From 2-12-FULL-42-15 sp964196565 (lineage in GTDB: Bacteria > Pseudomonadota > Gammaproteobacteria > Coxiellales > Coxiellaceae): 14,870 nt of DNA. Numbering within the stretch: the stretch's first letter is position 1; every line of letters starts with the position of its first letter. Positions 1 through 6,727 of this stretch are shown here, piece by piece. The notes under the pieces are model-generated. The model was not told where the DNA came from. It saw only the letters and a program-made list of their open reading frames with translations, and searched no databases. A program made the position numbers and the translations under genes. The stretch spans positions 1-14,870 of the forward strand of contig CAXMUH010000007.1 in assembly GCA_964196565.1 (NCBI GenBank), read 5' to 3'.

Positions 1-594
1 GGTTTAGGTGAGCGGTTTATTTATTTGTGGGGGGCCAAAGGTGCTGGCATCAGTCATTTGTTGCAAGCCTGTTGTCTAGATGCGTTTGACACCAATCAAC
101 AAGCAATTTACTTGCCACTTTCTGATGCTGAATTATCGACCGATGTTTTACAAGATTTAGAAACAGTCGATTTAATTTGTTTAGATGATATCGATAGTGT
201 TTTAGGTCGGCCAGATTGGGAAGAAGCCTTATTGCATCTTTATAATCGAGTGCGAGATGGTGGTTCTCGATTAATTATTGCAGCTAAAAGCCCGGCAATG
301 TCGACAAAGTGCAAACTTAAAGATTTGCAATCTCGCTTAGCTTGGGGTTTGGCATTGCAAGTTCATTCATTAAATGATGAAGATAAATTAAAAGCCTTAC
401 AAATGCGCGCAACGCAAAGAGGTTTCACCTTGCCGTTTGATGTTGGACTTTTTATTTTGCGTCACTGCTCACGCGATATGTCCGCGTTATATAAGGTATT
501 ACAACAACTTGACCAAGCCTCGATGGTTGCCAAGCGTCGACTTACGGTTCCTTTTGCCCGAAAGATCTTGAGCATTAATCCCGGCCAAAAATAA
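1..594 (+). CDS. hda: Hda, DnaA regulatory inactivator (5' truncated by window edge)
   Basis: Hda is a AAA+ protein that, with the DNA-loaded sliding clamp, stimulates ATP hydrolysis by DnaA and so prevents re-initiation of replication. The reading frame is open from base 1, so the true start and the N-terminal clamp-binding motif lie upstream; 197 residues are visible of a family length near 235-250. Seen: a P-loop-like stretch GAKGAGISHL near the left edge, a Walker B motif LICLDDID, the box VII SRLAWG carrying the arginine finger, NDEDKLKALQMRA, and the sensor II helix RDMSALYKVLQQLDQAS, all in the order found in E. coli Hda. The P-loop lysine position is isoleucine; E. coli Hda has arginine there. 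It converges on serA with only 19 bases between the two stop codons. Confidence 0.93.
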   Translation, partial: GLGERFIYLWGAKGAGISHLLQACCLDAFDTNQQAIYLPLSDAELSTDVLQDLETVDLICLDDIDSVLGRPDWEEALLHLYNRVRDGGSRLIIAAKSPAMSTKCKLKDLQSRLAWGLALQVHSLNDEDKLKALQMRATQRGFTLPFDVGLFILRHCSRDMSALYKVLQQLDQASMVAKRRLTVPFARKILSINPGQK

Positions 595-598
595 ATTT

Positions 599-611
599 TT
601 GTCCGGGCTAC
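599..611. repeat. Fragment of a dispersed GTCCGGGCTAC repeat
   Basis: The 13 bases TTGTCCGGGCTAC lie in the short gap between the convergent hda and serA stop codons. The exact reverse complement occurs at 5126-5138, and a one-mismatch copy of its 11-base core at 5214-5224, both in another convergent gap. This suggests a remnant of a dispersed REP-like element. No rho-independent terminator with a T-run is visible in this gap. Confidence 0.5.
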
Positions 612-613
612 GC

Positions 614-1780
614 TTACAATTTCCGCGCGCGAATCACGCCTTCAATAGCACGAATTGCATGTAAAATATCATCGGTGACTTCGGATTCAACATCCAATAA
701 ATTATACGCAATATCTTCACGTGATTTATTAATCATATCAATAATATTAATATTATTCTCCGACAAAACCGTGGTAATCTGAGCGATAATATTAGGGACA
801 TTTCGGTTGGCAATGGATAAGCGATGACCTTCGGTGCGTGGCATCGACACATTGGGAAAATTAACTGAATTACGAATGACACCATCCTCAAGATAAGCTT
901 GAATGTTTTGTGCTACCATCACCGCACAATTTTCTTCAGCTTCAACGGTTGACGCACCCAAATGCGGTAACGCAATGACACTGGGATTATTTTGAAACAT
1001 CTCATTAGGAAAATCACACACATAACTGCTGACTTGGCCATCTTCTAATGCTTGGTTTAAATCTTGGTTATTAATAATTCCATCGCGGGCAAAATTTAAA
1101 ATAACAACGCCGGGTTTCATTTGGCGCAAGAGTTTTGCATTAATTAAATTGCGAGTACTGTCGAGCAATGGAATATGCAGAGTGATAAAATCAGCGTGTT
1201 TGCAAACTTCAGTCAGCGAGTGCGCTTGTGAGACACTCGATGATAATTTCCAGGCATTTTGTACGGTGATGGAATTATCAAAACCAGTCACTTTCATGCC
1301 AAGGCCTAAAGCGGCATTGGCAACTTTAACCCCGATATTACCCAGTCCAATAATGCCCAAGGTTCGATTGGGAAGTTCCATTCCGGAAAAATTCTTTTTA
1401 TTTTTTTCAACTTCGGCATGTAAAGAGGCATCATCGCCTGTCAGTTGGCGCGCATAGTTCCATGCTCGACAAATATGGCGCGCAGCCAACAGCATGCCGG
1501 TGATGACTAATTCTTTAACTGCATTGGCATTGGCGCCCGGGGCGTTTAATACCGGAACACCAATATCAGTGAATGCGGATACGGGAATATTATTGACGCC
1601 AACTCCGGCGCGGCCAACCACCTCAACGCTGGATGGGATTTGCATATCATGCAATTGGGATGAGCGAACTAAAATAGCGTTAGGTTGTTTTTCATCTTCG
1701 CTGATGCTGTACTGTTTTGGGTTAAATTCAGCAAGTCCTTTCTCAGCAATTTTATTGAGCTTTAATACTTTATATTTCAT
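614..1780 (-). CDS. serA: D-3-phosphoglycerate dehydrogenase, short form with one ACT domain
   Basis: Oxidises 3-phosphoglycerate with NAD+ as the first step of serine synthesis, in the cytoplasm. In 388 residues: a substrate-binding half, then a Rossmann NAD domain with GLGNIG at 145-150 and an Asp at 168 closing the second strand (NAD rather than NADP), then the catalytic set Arg232 (NFARDG), Glu260 (DFPNEM) and His273 (PHLGAST). The C-terminal part from about 318 is an ACT domain (RLSIANRNVPNIIAQI), the usual serine sensor. The length matches the compact single-ACT type rather than the long form with an intervening domain. The ATG at 1778-1780 begins one base after the stop of the upstream symporter, so the two are very likely co-transcribed and translationally coupled. 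A related 2-hydroxyacid dehydrogenase specificity cannot be excluded, but serB next door supports serA. Confidence 0.9.
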   Translation of the reverse strand: MKYKVLKLNKIAEKGLAEFNPKQYSISEDEKQPNAILVRSSQLHDMQIPSSVEVVGRAGVGVNNIPVSAFTDIGVPVLNAPGANANAVKELVITGMLLAARHICRAWNYARQLTGDDASLHAEVEKNKKNFSGMELPNRTLGIIGLGNIGVKVANAALGLGMKVTGFDNSITVQNAWKLSSSVSQAHSLTEVCKHADFITLHIPLLDSTRNLINAKLLRQMKPGVVILNFARDGIINNQDLNQALEDGQVSSYVCDFPNEMFQNNPSVIALPHLGASTVEAEENCAVMVAQNIQAYLEDGVIRNSVNFPNVSMPRTEGHRLSIANRNVPNIIAQITTVLSENNINIIDMINKSREDIAYNLLDVESEVTDDILHAIRAIEGVIRARKL

Positions 1781-1781
1781 T

Positions 1782-3134
1782 TTAGAAAATTCCGATTGAT
1801 TTAAGTAAGATTAAGGCAATAGCAATAGGGGCAAAATAGCGCTCGATCCATCGCCAACAATAAAACCAACCGCTTTTTATATTCCAGCCGAGTTTATCAT
1901 GAATATATTTCTTTGGTAACAACCAGCCAGTAAAAATAGCGATAAAGAATCCTCCCAACGGCAGCATAATAGCAGAGGTAACAAAATCAATGGCTTGAAA
2001 GAAGCTCACCCCATGGTATGAGAAATGCAGTCGATGACTAAAGGAGAAAACAGTACCAAGGCTTAATACCCAGATAATGATTCCGGAGAGGTAAACGGCG
2101 CTATGCCGTTTAAAATTATGATTTTCCTCAAGCCATGCGACCATCACTTCGAGTAAAGCAATCACCGAAGTGAAGGCTGCAAATAATAACAATAAGAAAA
2201 ATAATGCGCCAAAGAAACTACCGAATGGTAGGTTTGTAAAAGCAATGGGTAAGGTGCGAAAGATTAAACTGGGTCCTGCAGCAGGTTGCAAATGATTAGC
2301 AAAAACGATGGGGAAAATAATTAATCCAGACACAATCGCAATAATGGTATCGGCAAAAACTACCGCCACGGTGCTGCTTATTAAAGGAACGTCATCGGGC
2401 AAATAAGCGCTAAACATAATAATAATGCCCATGCCGATATTTAAACTAAAAAACGCTTGCCCCAGCGCCATTAACACAACCTTGCCGGTGATCTGGTGAA
2501 AGTTTGGGTTAAATAAAAAGCTAAGCCCCTGTTTAAAATCCGCAGCGCTAATCGCATAAATTAATAAAATCAGCAGAATAATCGCTAATGCGGGAAACAA
2601 AATCATTACCGCGCGCTCAAGGCCACGTTTAATCCCAAGGGAAATCACGGTGATTGCTGAGAGCGCCACCAGCGTATCGGATAAAAGCATTTGCCAAGCA
2701 CTGTCTTGCAGTGATTGAAAGTCATGCGCTGCAGAGATTTCAGTGGCGTAGCGAAATTGTCCGGCCAATGCACGAATAAAATAGTCAAACACCCAGCCAG
2801 TAATCACAATGTAATAAGATAAAATTAAAAATCCAGCAACGATCGATAGTCCGCCGACCAAGCCCCAAAGTCGACTGTGGTTATTATTTTTGGCAAGTTT
2901 AACAAACGAGCCCACTGGATTTTTGCGCCCGATTCGACCAAGCATAACTTCGGATGTCATCAACGGCAGTCCCAGAGCAATCACAAAGAAAAGATACAGC
3001 AGTACAAATGCTCCGCCGCCATTTTGGCCAGCAAGATAGGGAAAGCGCCAAATATTACCAAGACCAACAGCGGCAGCGGCAGCTGCGAAGATAAAGGCGG
3101 TTCGCGAGTTCCAGCGAGTGGATTCATTGGTCAT
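1782..3134 (-). CDS. Sodium-dependent symporter of the neurotransmitter/amino-acid (NSS) family
   Basis: An inner-membrane transporter that uses the sodium gradient to import a small amino-acid-like substrate. The first membrane helix carries the family signature GLGNIWRFPYL (about residues 24-34) followed by GQNGGGAF, and a later unwound helix contains GQAFFSLNIGMGIIIMFSAYLP; around eleven hydrophobic segments are visible, as in LeuT/MhsT-type bacterial members. The start chosen is ATG 3132-3134 (450 residues): GGAAGAAAAG lies just upstream in the message, and the product begins shortly before the conserved helix. The frame stays open to 3236, which would overlap serB, and an ATG at 3149 lacks a ribosome site. 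Substrate is unknown; linkage to serA and serB hints at serine or another amino acid, which is inference only. Confidence 0.88.
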   Translation of the reverse strand: MTNESTRWNSRTAFIFAAAAAAVGLGNIWRFPYLAGQNGGGAFVLLYLFFVIALGLPLMTSEVMLGRIGRKNPVGSFVKLAKNNNHSRLWGLVGGLSIVAGFLILSYYIVITGWVFDYFIRALAGQFRYATEISAAHDFQSLQDSAWQMLLSDTLVALSAITVISLGIKRGLERAVMILFPALAIILLILLIYAISAADFKQGLSFLFNPNFHQITGKVVLMALGQAFFSLNIGMGIIIMFSAYLPDDVPLISSTVAVVFADTIIAIVSGLIIFPIVFANHLQPAAGPSLIFRTLPIAFTNLPFGSFFGALFFLLLLFAAFTSVIALLEVMVAWLEENHNFKRHSAVYLSGIIIWVLSLGTVFSFSHRLHFSYHGVSFFQAIDFVTSAIMLPLGGFFIAIFTGWLLPKKYIHDKLGWNIKSGWFYCWRWIERYFAPIAIALILLKSIGIF

Positions 3135-3215
3135 ATTCTTTTCTTCCATGAATAGGTTGGTTGCTTTATCGTGACTAGTATACAATATCGATTCAATCAT
3201 CAGTAGTGACAAAAA
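3135..3215. promoter_or_regulatory. Shared divergent promoter region of the symporter-serA unit and serB
   Basis: These 81 bases separate two divergent start codons. On the plus strand TTGGTT (3157-3162) and TACAAT (3181-3186), 18 bases apart, could be -35 and -10 boxes for serB, giving a leader of roughly 25 bases. On the minus strand TATACT overlaps the same place (the GTATAC core is palindromic), so promoters of the two directions would compete. No clear operator is seen. This is pattern reading only. Confidence 0.35.
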
Positions 3216-3983
3216 ATGAACAAAAAAACTTGGCAAATTAAAACACCATTAGATGCGGTAATTTTTGATTGCGACAGCACATTAAGTTCGGTCGAAGGAA
3301 TTTCCGTGTTAGCACAAATGCACAATGTCTATAAGGAAGTGGATAAGCTTACCGAAATAGCGATGGCAAAGACTGGTATTAATAAAGAGTTATACCATCA
3401 ACGTTTAGCTTTGGTAAAACCGCTTGCAGGTGAAATGAATACCGTAGCAAGAGCGTATTGGGATGCACTGACACCTGACGTCGATAAAGTGATTCACGTT
3501 TTGCAACAATTAGGTAAAACCGTTTATGTGCTTTCTGCTGGTATAAAACAAACTGTGGTTAAGTTTGCAGAAAAATTAAATATTCCCGCTGCAAATGTTT
3601 ACGCGGTTGAAATTTATTTTGATAACAATGGTCAGTATAAAGATTTCGATCAAAGCTCGCCGTTGGCAACAATCTCTGGTAAATCTGAAATCATTGATCA
3701 GCTGCGTAAGACACATCAATACATTGCTCATGTGGGTGATGGCATGAATGATATCGAGGCTGCAAAAGCGGTTGATCGATTTATTGGATATGGTGGTGCT
3801 TGTTATCGAGAATCAATTGCAGAATTAAGTCCTTTTTATTTGCGCTGTAAATCCATGGCGCCATTACTTGCGCTAACCTTAACAGAAAATGAAGCTCTGG
3901 CGCTAGAAGGAAATGCTAAGGATTTATATCAACTAGGCATCGAATTAATTTCTAAGGATCAATTAGAGATCAGATCAATTTAA
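3216..3983 (+). CDS. serB: Phosphoserine phosphatase-like HAD hydrolase
   Basis: Likely removes phosphate from phosphoserine, the last step of serine synthesis. HAD motifs are complete in 255 residues: motif I DCDST with nucleophile Asp18 and acid/base Asp20, a conserved Glu27 in the cap entrance, motif II Ser107 (VLSAG), motif III Lys156 (SGKSEII), and motif IV GDGMNDIEAAK with Asp175 and Asp179 for magnesium. Insertion of the cap between motifs I and II matches the SerB subclass. There is no N-terminal ACT-like regulatory domain, so it is a compact form. The ribosome site before ATG 3216 is weak (AGTAGTGA). It is divergent from the symporter-serA pair, which supports the serine assignment; serC is not in the window. 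Another phosphomonoester substrate is possible. Confidence 0.85.
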   Translation: MNKKTWQIKTPLDAVIFDCDSTLSSVEGISVLAQMHNVYKEVDKLTEIAMAKTGINKELYHQRLALVKPLAGEMNTVARAYWDALTPDVDKVIHVLQQLGKTVYVLSAGIKQTVVKFAEKLNIPAANVYAVEIYFDNNGQYKDFDQSSPLATISGKSEIIDQLRKTHQYIAHVGDGMNDIEAAKAVDRFIGYGGACYRESIAELSPFYLRCKSMAPLLALTLTENEALALEGNAKDLYQLGIELISKDQLEIRSI

Positions 3984-4029
3984 TTTGTTTTTTTTGCGAG
4001 CACAAATATTGTTTTCCTGCATGGCTCAC

Positions 4030-4073
4030 TGTAAACTGTAACAAGTGTGTTACATTGTAACAGCTAAGTTACA
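4030..4073. promoter_or_regulatory. Tandem palindromic operator array, TGTAAC-N6-GTTACA twice
   Basis: Two perfect 18-base palindromes, 4037-4054 and 4056-4073, lie head to tail with a 19-base period; only the central six bases differ (AAGTGT, AGCTAA). The junction also makes a second-order palindrome GTTACA-T-TGTAAC (4049-4061), and an extra half-site TGTAAA sits at 4030-4035. The arrangement resembles the TyrR/PhhR box (TGTAAA-N6-TTTACA, invariant G-N14-C) but other dimeric repressors could fit. It lies 52 bases before the start codon of the following unknown gene, where a regulator would overlap its promoter: TTACAT 4069-4074 and TTAAAT 4093-4098 are a possible -35/-10 pair. The regulator is not encoded nearby. 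Confidence 0.65.
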
Positions 4074-4124
4074 TTCTGCTTTAGATATAGCATTAAATTT
4101 AATTTTAAATTAAGGAAATGATTA

Positions 4125-5123
4125 ATGCGCAAAGAAAAAAATAAAGAGTATAAAGATACTAAGTTTAGTAACACAGACTTTACGAATGCGGAGAATATTA
4201 AGCGATCAACCTCGTTATTGGTTATGACTCTCGCAGCAAGCACCAAAACACCATGTTTTTATTATATGGAAAGTATAACCCAGTTAAAAAAACTTAAAAA
4301 AGAGTGTCCATTCAACAAGGCGCCAAATTATAGCTTTGTTATGCTTAATGAGTTGGCTGACAAAGAGCTCAGCGTTTTAAAAAAAAATCAATCTGACAAA
4401 GAATTAATGGAGCAAGAAGATTTTGCAAAACTGTATACACATCCGGTGGATGGCGATAATTCCCTTAAGATTATAAACGAGTTTCCATGGAAGAGACGTA
4501 GCTTTATTAATCACCTTGAGATAACAACCTGGGGTGGTTTGCAACCTCATAAACTTGCTGGTTTTGGACGCGGCCTTAAAATAGGGCAGGAGGTATTATT
4601 TTGGGGATTCTTAATAGCAGCTTGTATTGTTCCCGCTCCGGTGATGCCAGTTGGCTTTCTTTTTTTGGTGGCAATGGGCGCCGCCCTTGCCGTTGAATTA
4701 ACCTTTGTGGCTGCAGTGTTTACGTTTGCTCTCACACATGAGAAAATTCGACACAGTAATCTTAAGCAGCTTCATAACACAGTCAACAATTCTCATGCTG
4801 ATATTGTCGCAAAAGTGGGTGATCTTGATGAAAAATCGATTAATTCTGTTGTAACAACCTACCAATCGTCTTTTATGAAAAGTTATGGGACTTTATTAGC
4901 TTTTTTAACTTTTGGTTTAGTTGCAAAACATCAAAGTAAAAGCTCATCTGATCTGCTTGCTGTACTGAGTAGTAAGCACACTCCTCTGGGCATTAAAAAA
5001 GCTGAGATTACTGAATACGTAAGAGCCGAAAAAAATTATGGTAAGCGCTTGTTCTGTAAGTTGACTGAGAAGCTCGATGTAATGCCAAAGCCAGAAGCAG
5101 AAGCTGCTTTTGCTTTAGTATAG
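4125..5123 (+). CDS. Unrecognised membrane protein, 332 residues
   Basis: I do not recognise this protein. ATG 4125 has a good ribosome site (AAGGAA at 4112-4117, seven bases away). The first 150 residues are charged and soluble-looking, with a lysine-rich N-terminus and a single mildly hydrophobic stretch near 30-38. A hydrophobic block at about 156-204, broken by PAPVMP, reads as a helical hairpin of two membrane segments, and a weaker hydrophobic stretch lies near 255-267. The rest is helical and polar, ending in an acidic-then-hydrophobic tail (PEAEAAFALV). There is no signal peptide and no enzyme motif I can name. Long soluble flanks around a membrane hairpin occur in host-associated Legionella/Coxiella secreted proteins, but that is a loose resemblance. 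The gene stands alone: serB ends 141 bases before, and the next gene is convergent. Expression is probably controlled by the palindromes upstream. Confidence 0.75.
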   Translation: MRKEKNKEYKDTKFSNTDFTNAENIKRSTSLLVMTLAASTKTPCFYYMESITQLKKLKKECPFNKAPNYSFVMLNELADKELSVLKKNQSDKELMEQEDFAKLYTHPVDGDNSLKIINEFPWKRRSFINHLEITTWGGLQPHKLAGFGRGLKIGQEVLFWGFLIAACIVPAPVMPVGFLFLVAMGAALAVELTFVAAVFTFALTHEKIRHSNLKQLHNTVNNSHADIVAKVGDLDEKSINSVVTTYQSSFMKSYGTLLAFLTFGLVAKHQSKSSSDLLAVLSSKHTPLGIKKAEITEYVRAEKNYGKRLFCKLTEKLDVMPKPEAEAAFALV

Positions 5124-5125
5124 CA

Positions 5126-5224
5126 GTAGCCCGGACAAGCAATCAAAGATTGCGCGGCCGGGAAAATAAAAACCTGTGGCCGACAAGCCTGTCACGCGCG
5201 AAGCGTCGGGATCGTCCAGGCTAC
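5126..5224. repeat. REP-like pair of inverted elements in a convergent gap
   Basis: The segment is bracketed by GTAGCCCGGAC (5126-5136) and its near-perfect inverse GTCCAGGCTAC (5214-5224, one mismatch). The left half folds as CCCGG 5130-5134 with CCGGG 5158-5162, enclosing GCAATC-AAA-GATTGC (5139-5153). The right half folds as CCTG 5173-5176 with CAGG 5217-5220, enclosing CCGAC 5180-5184 and GTCGG 5205-5209. Two opposed hairpins starting with GTAGCC resemble paired REP elements common between convergent genes of gammaproteobacteria. A T-run is absent after either stem, so it is not a standard terminator, though it may help block converging transcripts. Confidence 0.55.
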
Positions 5225-5247
5225 ATTCGTAATGACGAATCTCGTAG
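5221..5247. repeat. Short stem-loop before the hydrolase stop codon
   Basis: CTAC-ATTCGT-AATG-ACGAAT-CTC-GTAG forms a six-base-pair stem (5225-5230 with 5235-5240) extended by an outer CTAC/GTAG pairing across a three-base bulge. It ends two bases from the minus-strand stop codon at 5249. It could serve as a 3' stabiliser or weak terminator for that gene; no U-tract follows in either direction. Confidence 0.4.
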
Positions 5248-5248
5248 G

Positions 5249-6580
5249 TTAACTCGCCAAAATCGTCATAGAATTAACCCCATCAAGCATATTTCCCGTT
5301 GAATTAGGAATGTTACTGCCTAAATGCAATGGCGCAATATCTGCCTTACCCACGATTGCGCGTCCATAATGACCGTCTCGGCCTAAAGTTTGCATGCCCC
5401 ATTTATTTTGAAAAATAATTGGGTGGCCATTTCTATTTCCCATATAGACAGTAATATGACCCGGCAAATGTAATAAGGTAAAAAACGGTTTGCCATGTTG
5501 CATAATATAACGTTCTTTTTCTCGCTCACCCATCCCTGTTAGCATAATGCGTCGAGCTGATTTTGCCTGCCAAAGTGAATTTCTTGGTAACAAAACTCCA
5601 AAAGGAAATAATAAATCTTGCGTTGTCAACGAGCAATCACGCAATAAATAAATACCGCCCCAAGCATAAGGTTCACCCATCATGCTATTCATTAACTTAG
5701 CAAAATTAGCTGGGGTTGGTTTTAGCGGATAGCTGGCGTAATTTTTTTTGCTGATCTTCGTATTTACTAATCCGGCGTGATGCGACATCAATCTAACTGG
5801 AACCTGAATACTATTATGGATAACAGGAAAGATCATCCCAATGCGACTGTAGAATAAAAAATTCCCCGCTTGATCTTTTATCGGAGCATTATCTTGGGTG
5901 ATGGCAATAAACTGTTTTGAGCGGTATGTTTTTATAAAGGATTTATTTACGTAAGCAATATCACGCTGACGCACCCAACCAAAATAATTGTGATCTTCGA
6001 CTAATACCCAAGCGCCATCTGTTGATGTATTTAACACGCGTACCGGTTCGCCGACCCATAATGCGGACACCGATAATGTATCAAATGGATAACCTTGACC
6101 GGCAATTTTATAACTTTCAAAAATCGGTAAGCGAGTCGGTAGGTTTCGCATATTGGCATTTTGCACCATAATGGCATTTTGGGCACCAATGGCATTGCCT
6201 TTTAAGTTCATATTATCGACGATGCTTCTGATCCATTTTTTTGAATTCATATGAAAATTAAATCCATATTGCGGATTTTGTAAATAAGCATCGGCTAGAC
6301 TTATTTCCTGTCCTCTATCCGATCGATAATCATCACCGTTTATCCAGGGGCTGAAAAACAAATGCAAGGCGTGCCGGCTTAAGCGATGTTGCTCCGGCTT
6401 AGATATAAGCGGGACATTTTGACGTTTTGGGTTGGTATAATCAGAGGCATCCTGAGAGCCAATGGTTGAAACCAGGCTAATCAGTGGGTTGGTCCGGCTA
6501 TTGGCATAGGCGAATTGGAAGCCCAAAAATAGAACAAAATATGAACATATCGAAAAAATTACGATAATACAACGACTCAT
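5249..6580 (-). CDS. Secreted SH3-domain NlpC/P60 cell-wall hydrolase
   Basis: Probably a periplasmic or cell-surface peptidase that cuts peptide stems of peptidoglycan. In 443 residues: a signal peptide (hydrophobic 5-24, likely cut after AYA at 24-26), an N-terminal NlpC/P60-associated region (about 60-150), a first bacterial SH3 domain (about 152-212, with WVLVEDHNYFGWV), a second SH3-like region (about 222-275), and a C-terminal NlpC/P60 domain with YAWGG at 305-309, nucleophile Cys316 (RDCS), PRNSLWQ and His375 (GHITVYMG). This order matches the known N-domain/SH3b1/SH3b2/P60 family. Start: ATG 6578-6580 has a GAGAGAG ribosome site and leads straight into the signal peptide; a TTG six codons upstream is less likely. 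It is divergent from the chorismate mutase gene and convergent with the unknown membrane protein. Confidence 0.88.
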   Translation of the reverse strand: MSRCIIVIFSICSYFVLFLGFQFAYANSRTNPLISLVSTIGSQDASDYTNPKRQNVPLISKPEQHRLSRHALHLFFSPWINGDDYRSDRGQEISLADAYLQNPQYGFNFHMNSKKWIRSIVDNMNLKGNAIGAQNAIMVQNANMRNLPTRLPIFESYKIAGQGYPFDTLSVSALWVGEPVRVLNTSTDGAWVLVEDHNYFGWVRQRDIAYVNKSFIKTYRSKQFIAITQDNAPIKDQAGNFLFYSRIGMIFPVIHNSIQVPVRLMSHHAGLVNTKISKKNYASYPLKPTPANFAKLMNSMMGEPYAWGGIYLLRDCSLTTQDLLFPFGVLLPRNSLWQAKSARRIMLTGMGEREKERYIMQHGKPFFTLLHLPGHITVYMGNRNGHPIIFQNKWGMQTLGRDGHYGRAIVGKADIAPLHLGSNIPNSTGNMLDGVNSMTILAS

Positions 6581-6585
6581 AGCGC

Positions 6586-6618
6586 TACTCTCTCTCAATT
6601 TGTGTTACTCTCGCTCAA
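6586..6618. repeat. 13-base direct repeat with a 20-base period in a divergent promoter region
   Basis: TACTCTCTCTCAA (6586-6598) and TACTCTCGCTCAA (6606-6618) differ at one base and are about two helical turns apart. They lie directly upstream of the hydrolase ATG on the minus strand; the first copy includes its ribosome site. The second copy could be an ancestral duplication of the leader or half of a tandem binding site. Confidence 0.4.
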
Positions 6619-6727
6619 GAATGTGGACATTATATGCTCTGAGAGATATTTATACAACCCGCACTTTAGTTCAATTTATCCGATATATATGATATGTTAC
6701 AGACTAGAATCTTATGGAGAAGCGCTT

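Noticed and set aside
3984..4020. T-run after serB as a rho-independent terminator
   Set aside because: The T-run directly follows the stop codon region without a convincing GC-rich stem before it.
4093..4113. TTAA-N7-TTAA (4099-4113) resembling the PmrA box that controls Legionella/Coxiella effector genes
   Set aside because: The stretch is almost pure A/T, so TTAA recurs four times by chance at several spacings, and it overlaps the ribosome site rather than a -35 region.
4064..4246. Minus-strand 60-codon open frame across the operator and the start of the unknown gene
   Set aside because: No ribosome site and low-complexity composition; it is antisense to a better supported gene.
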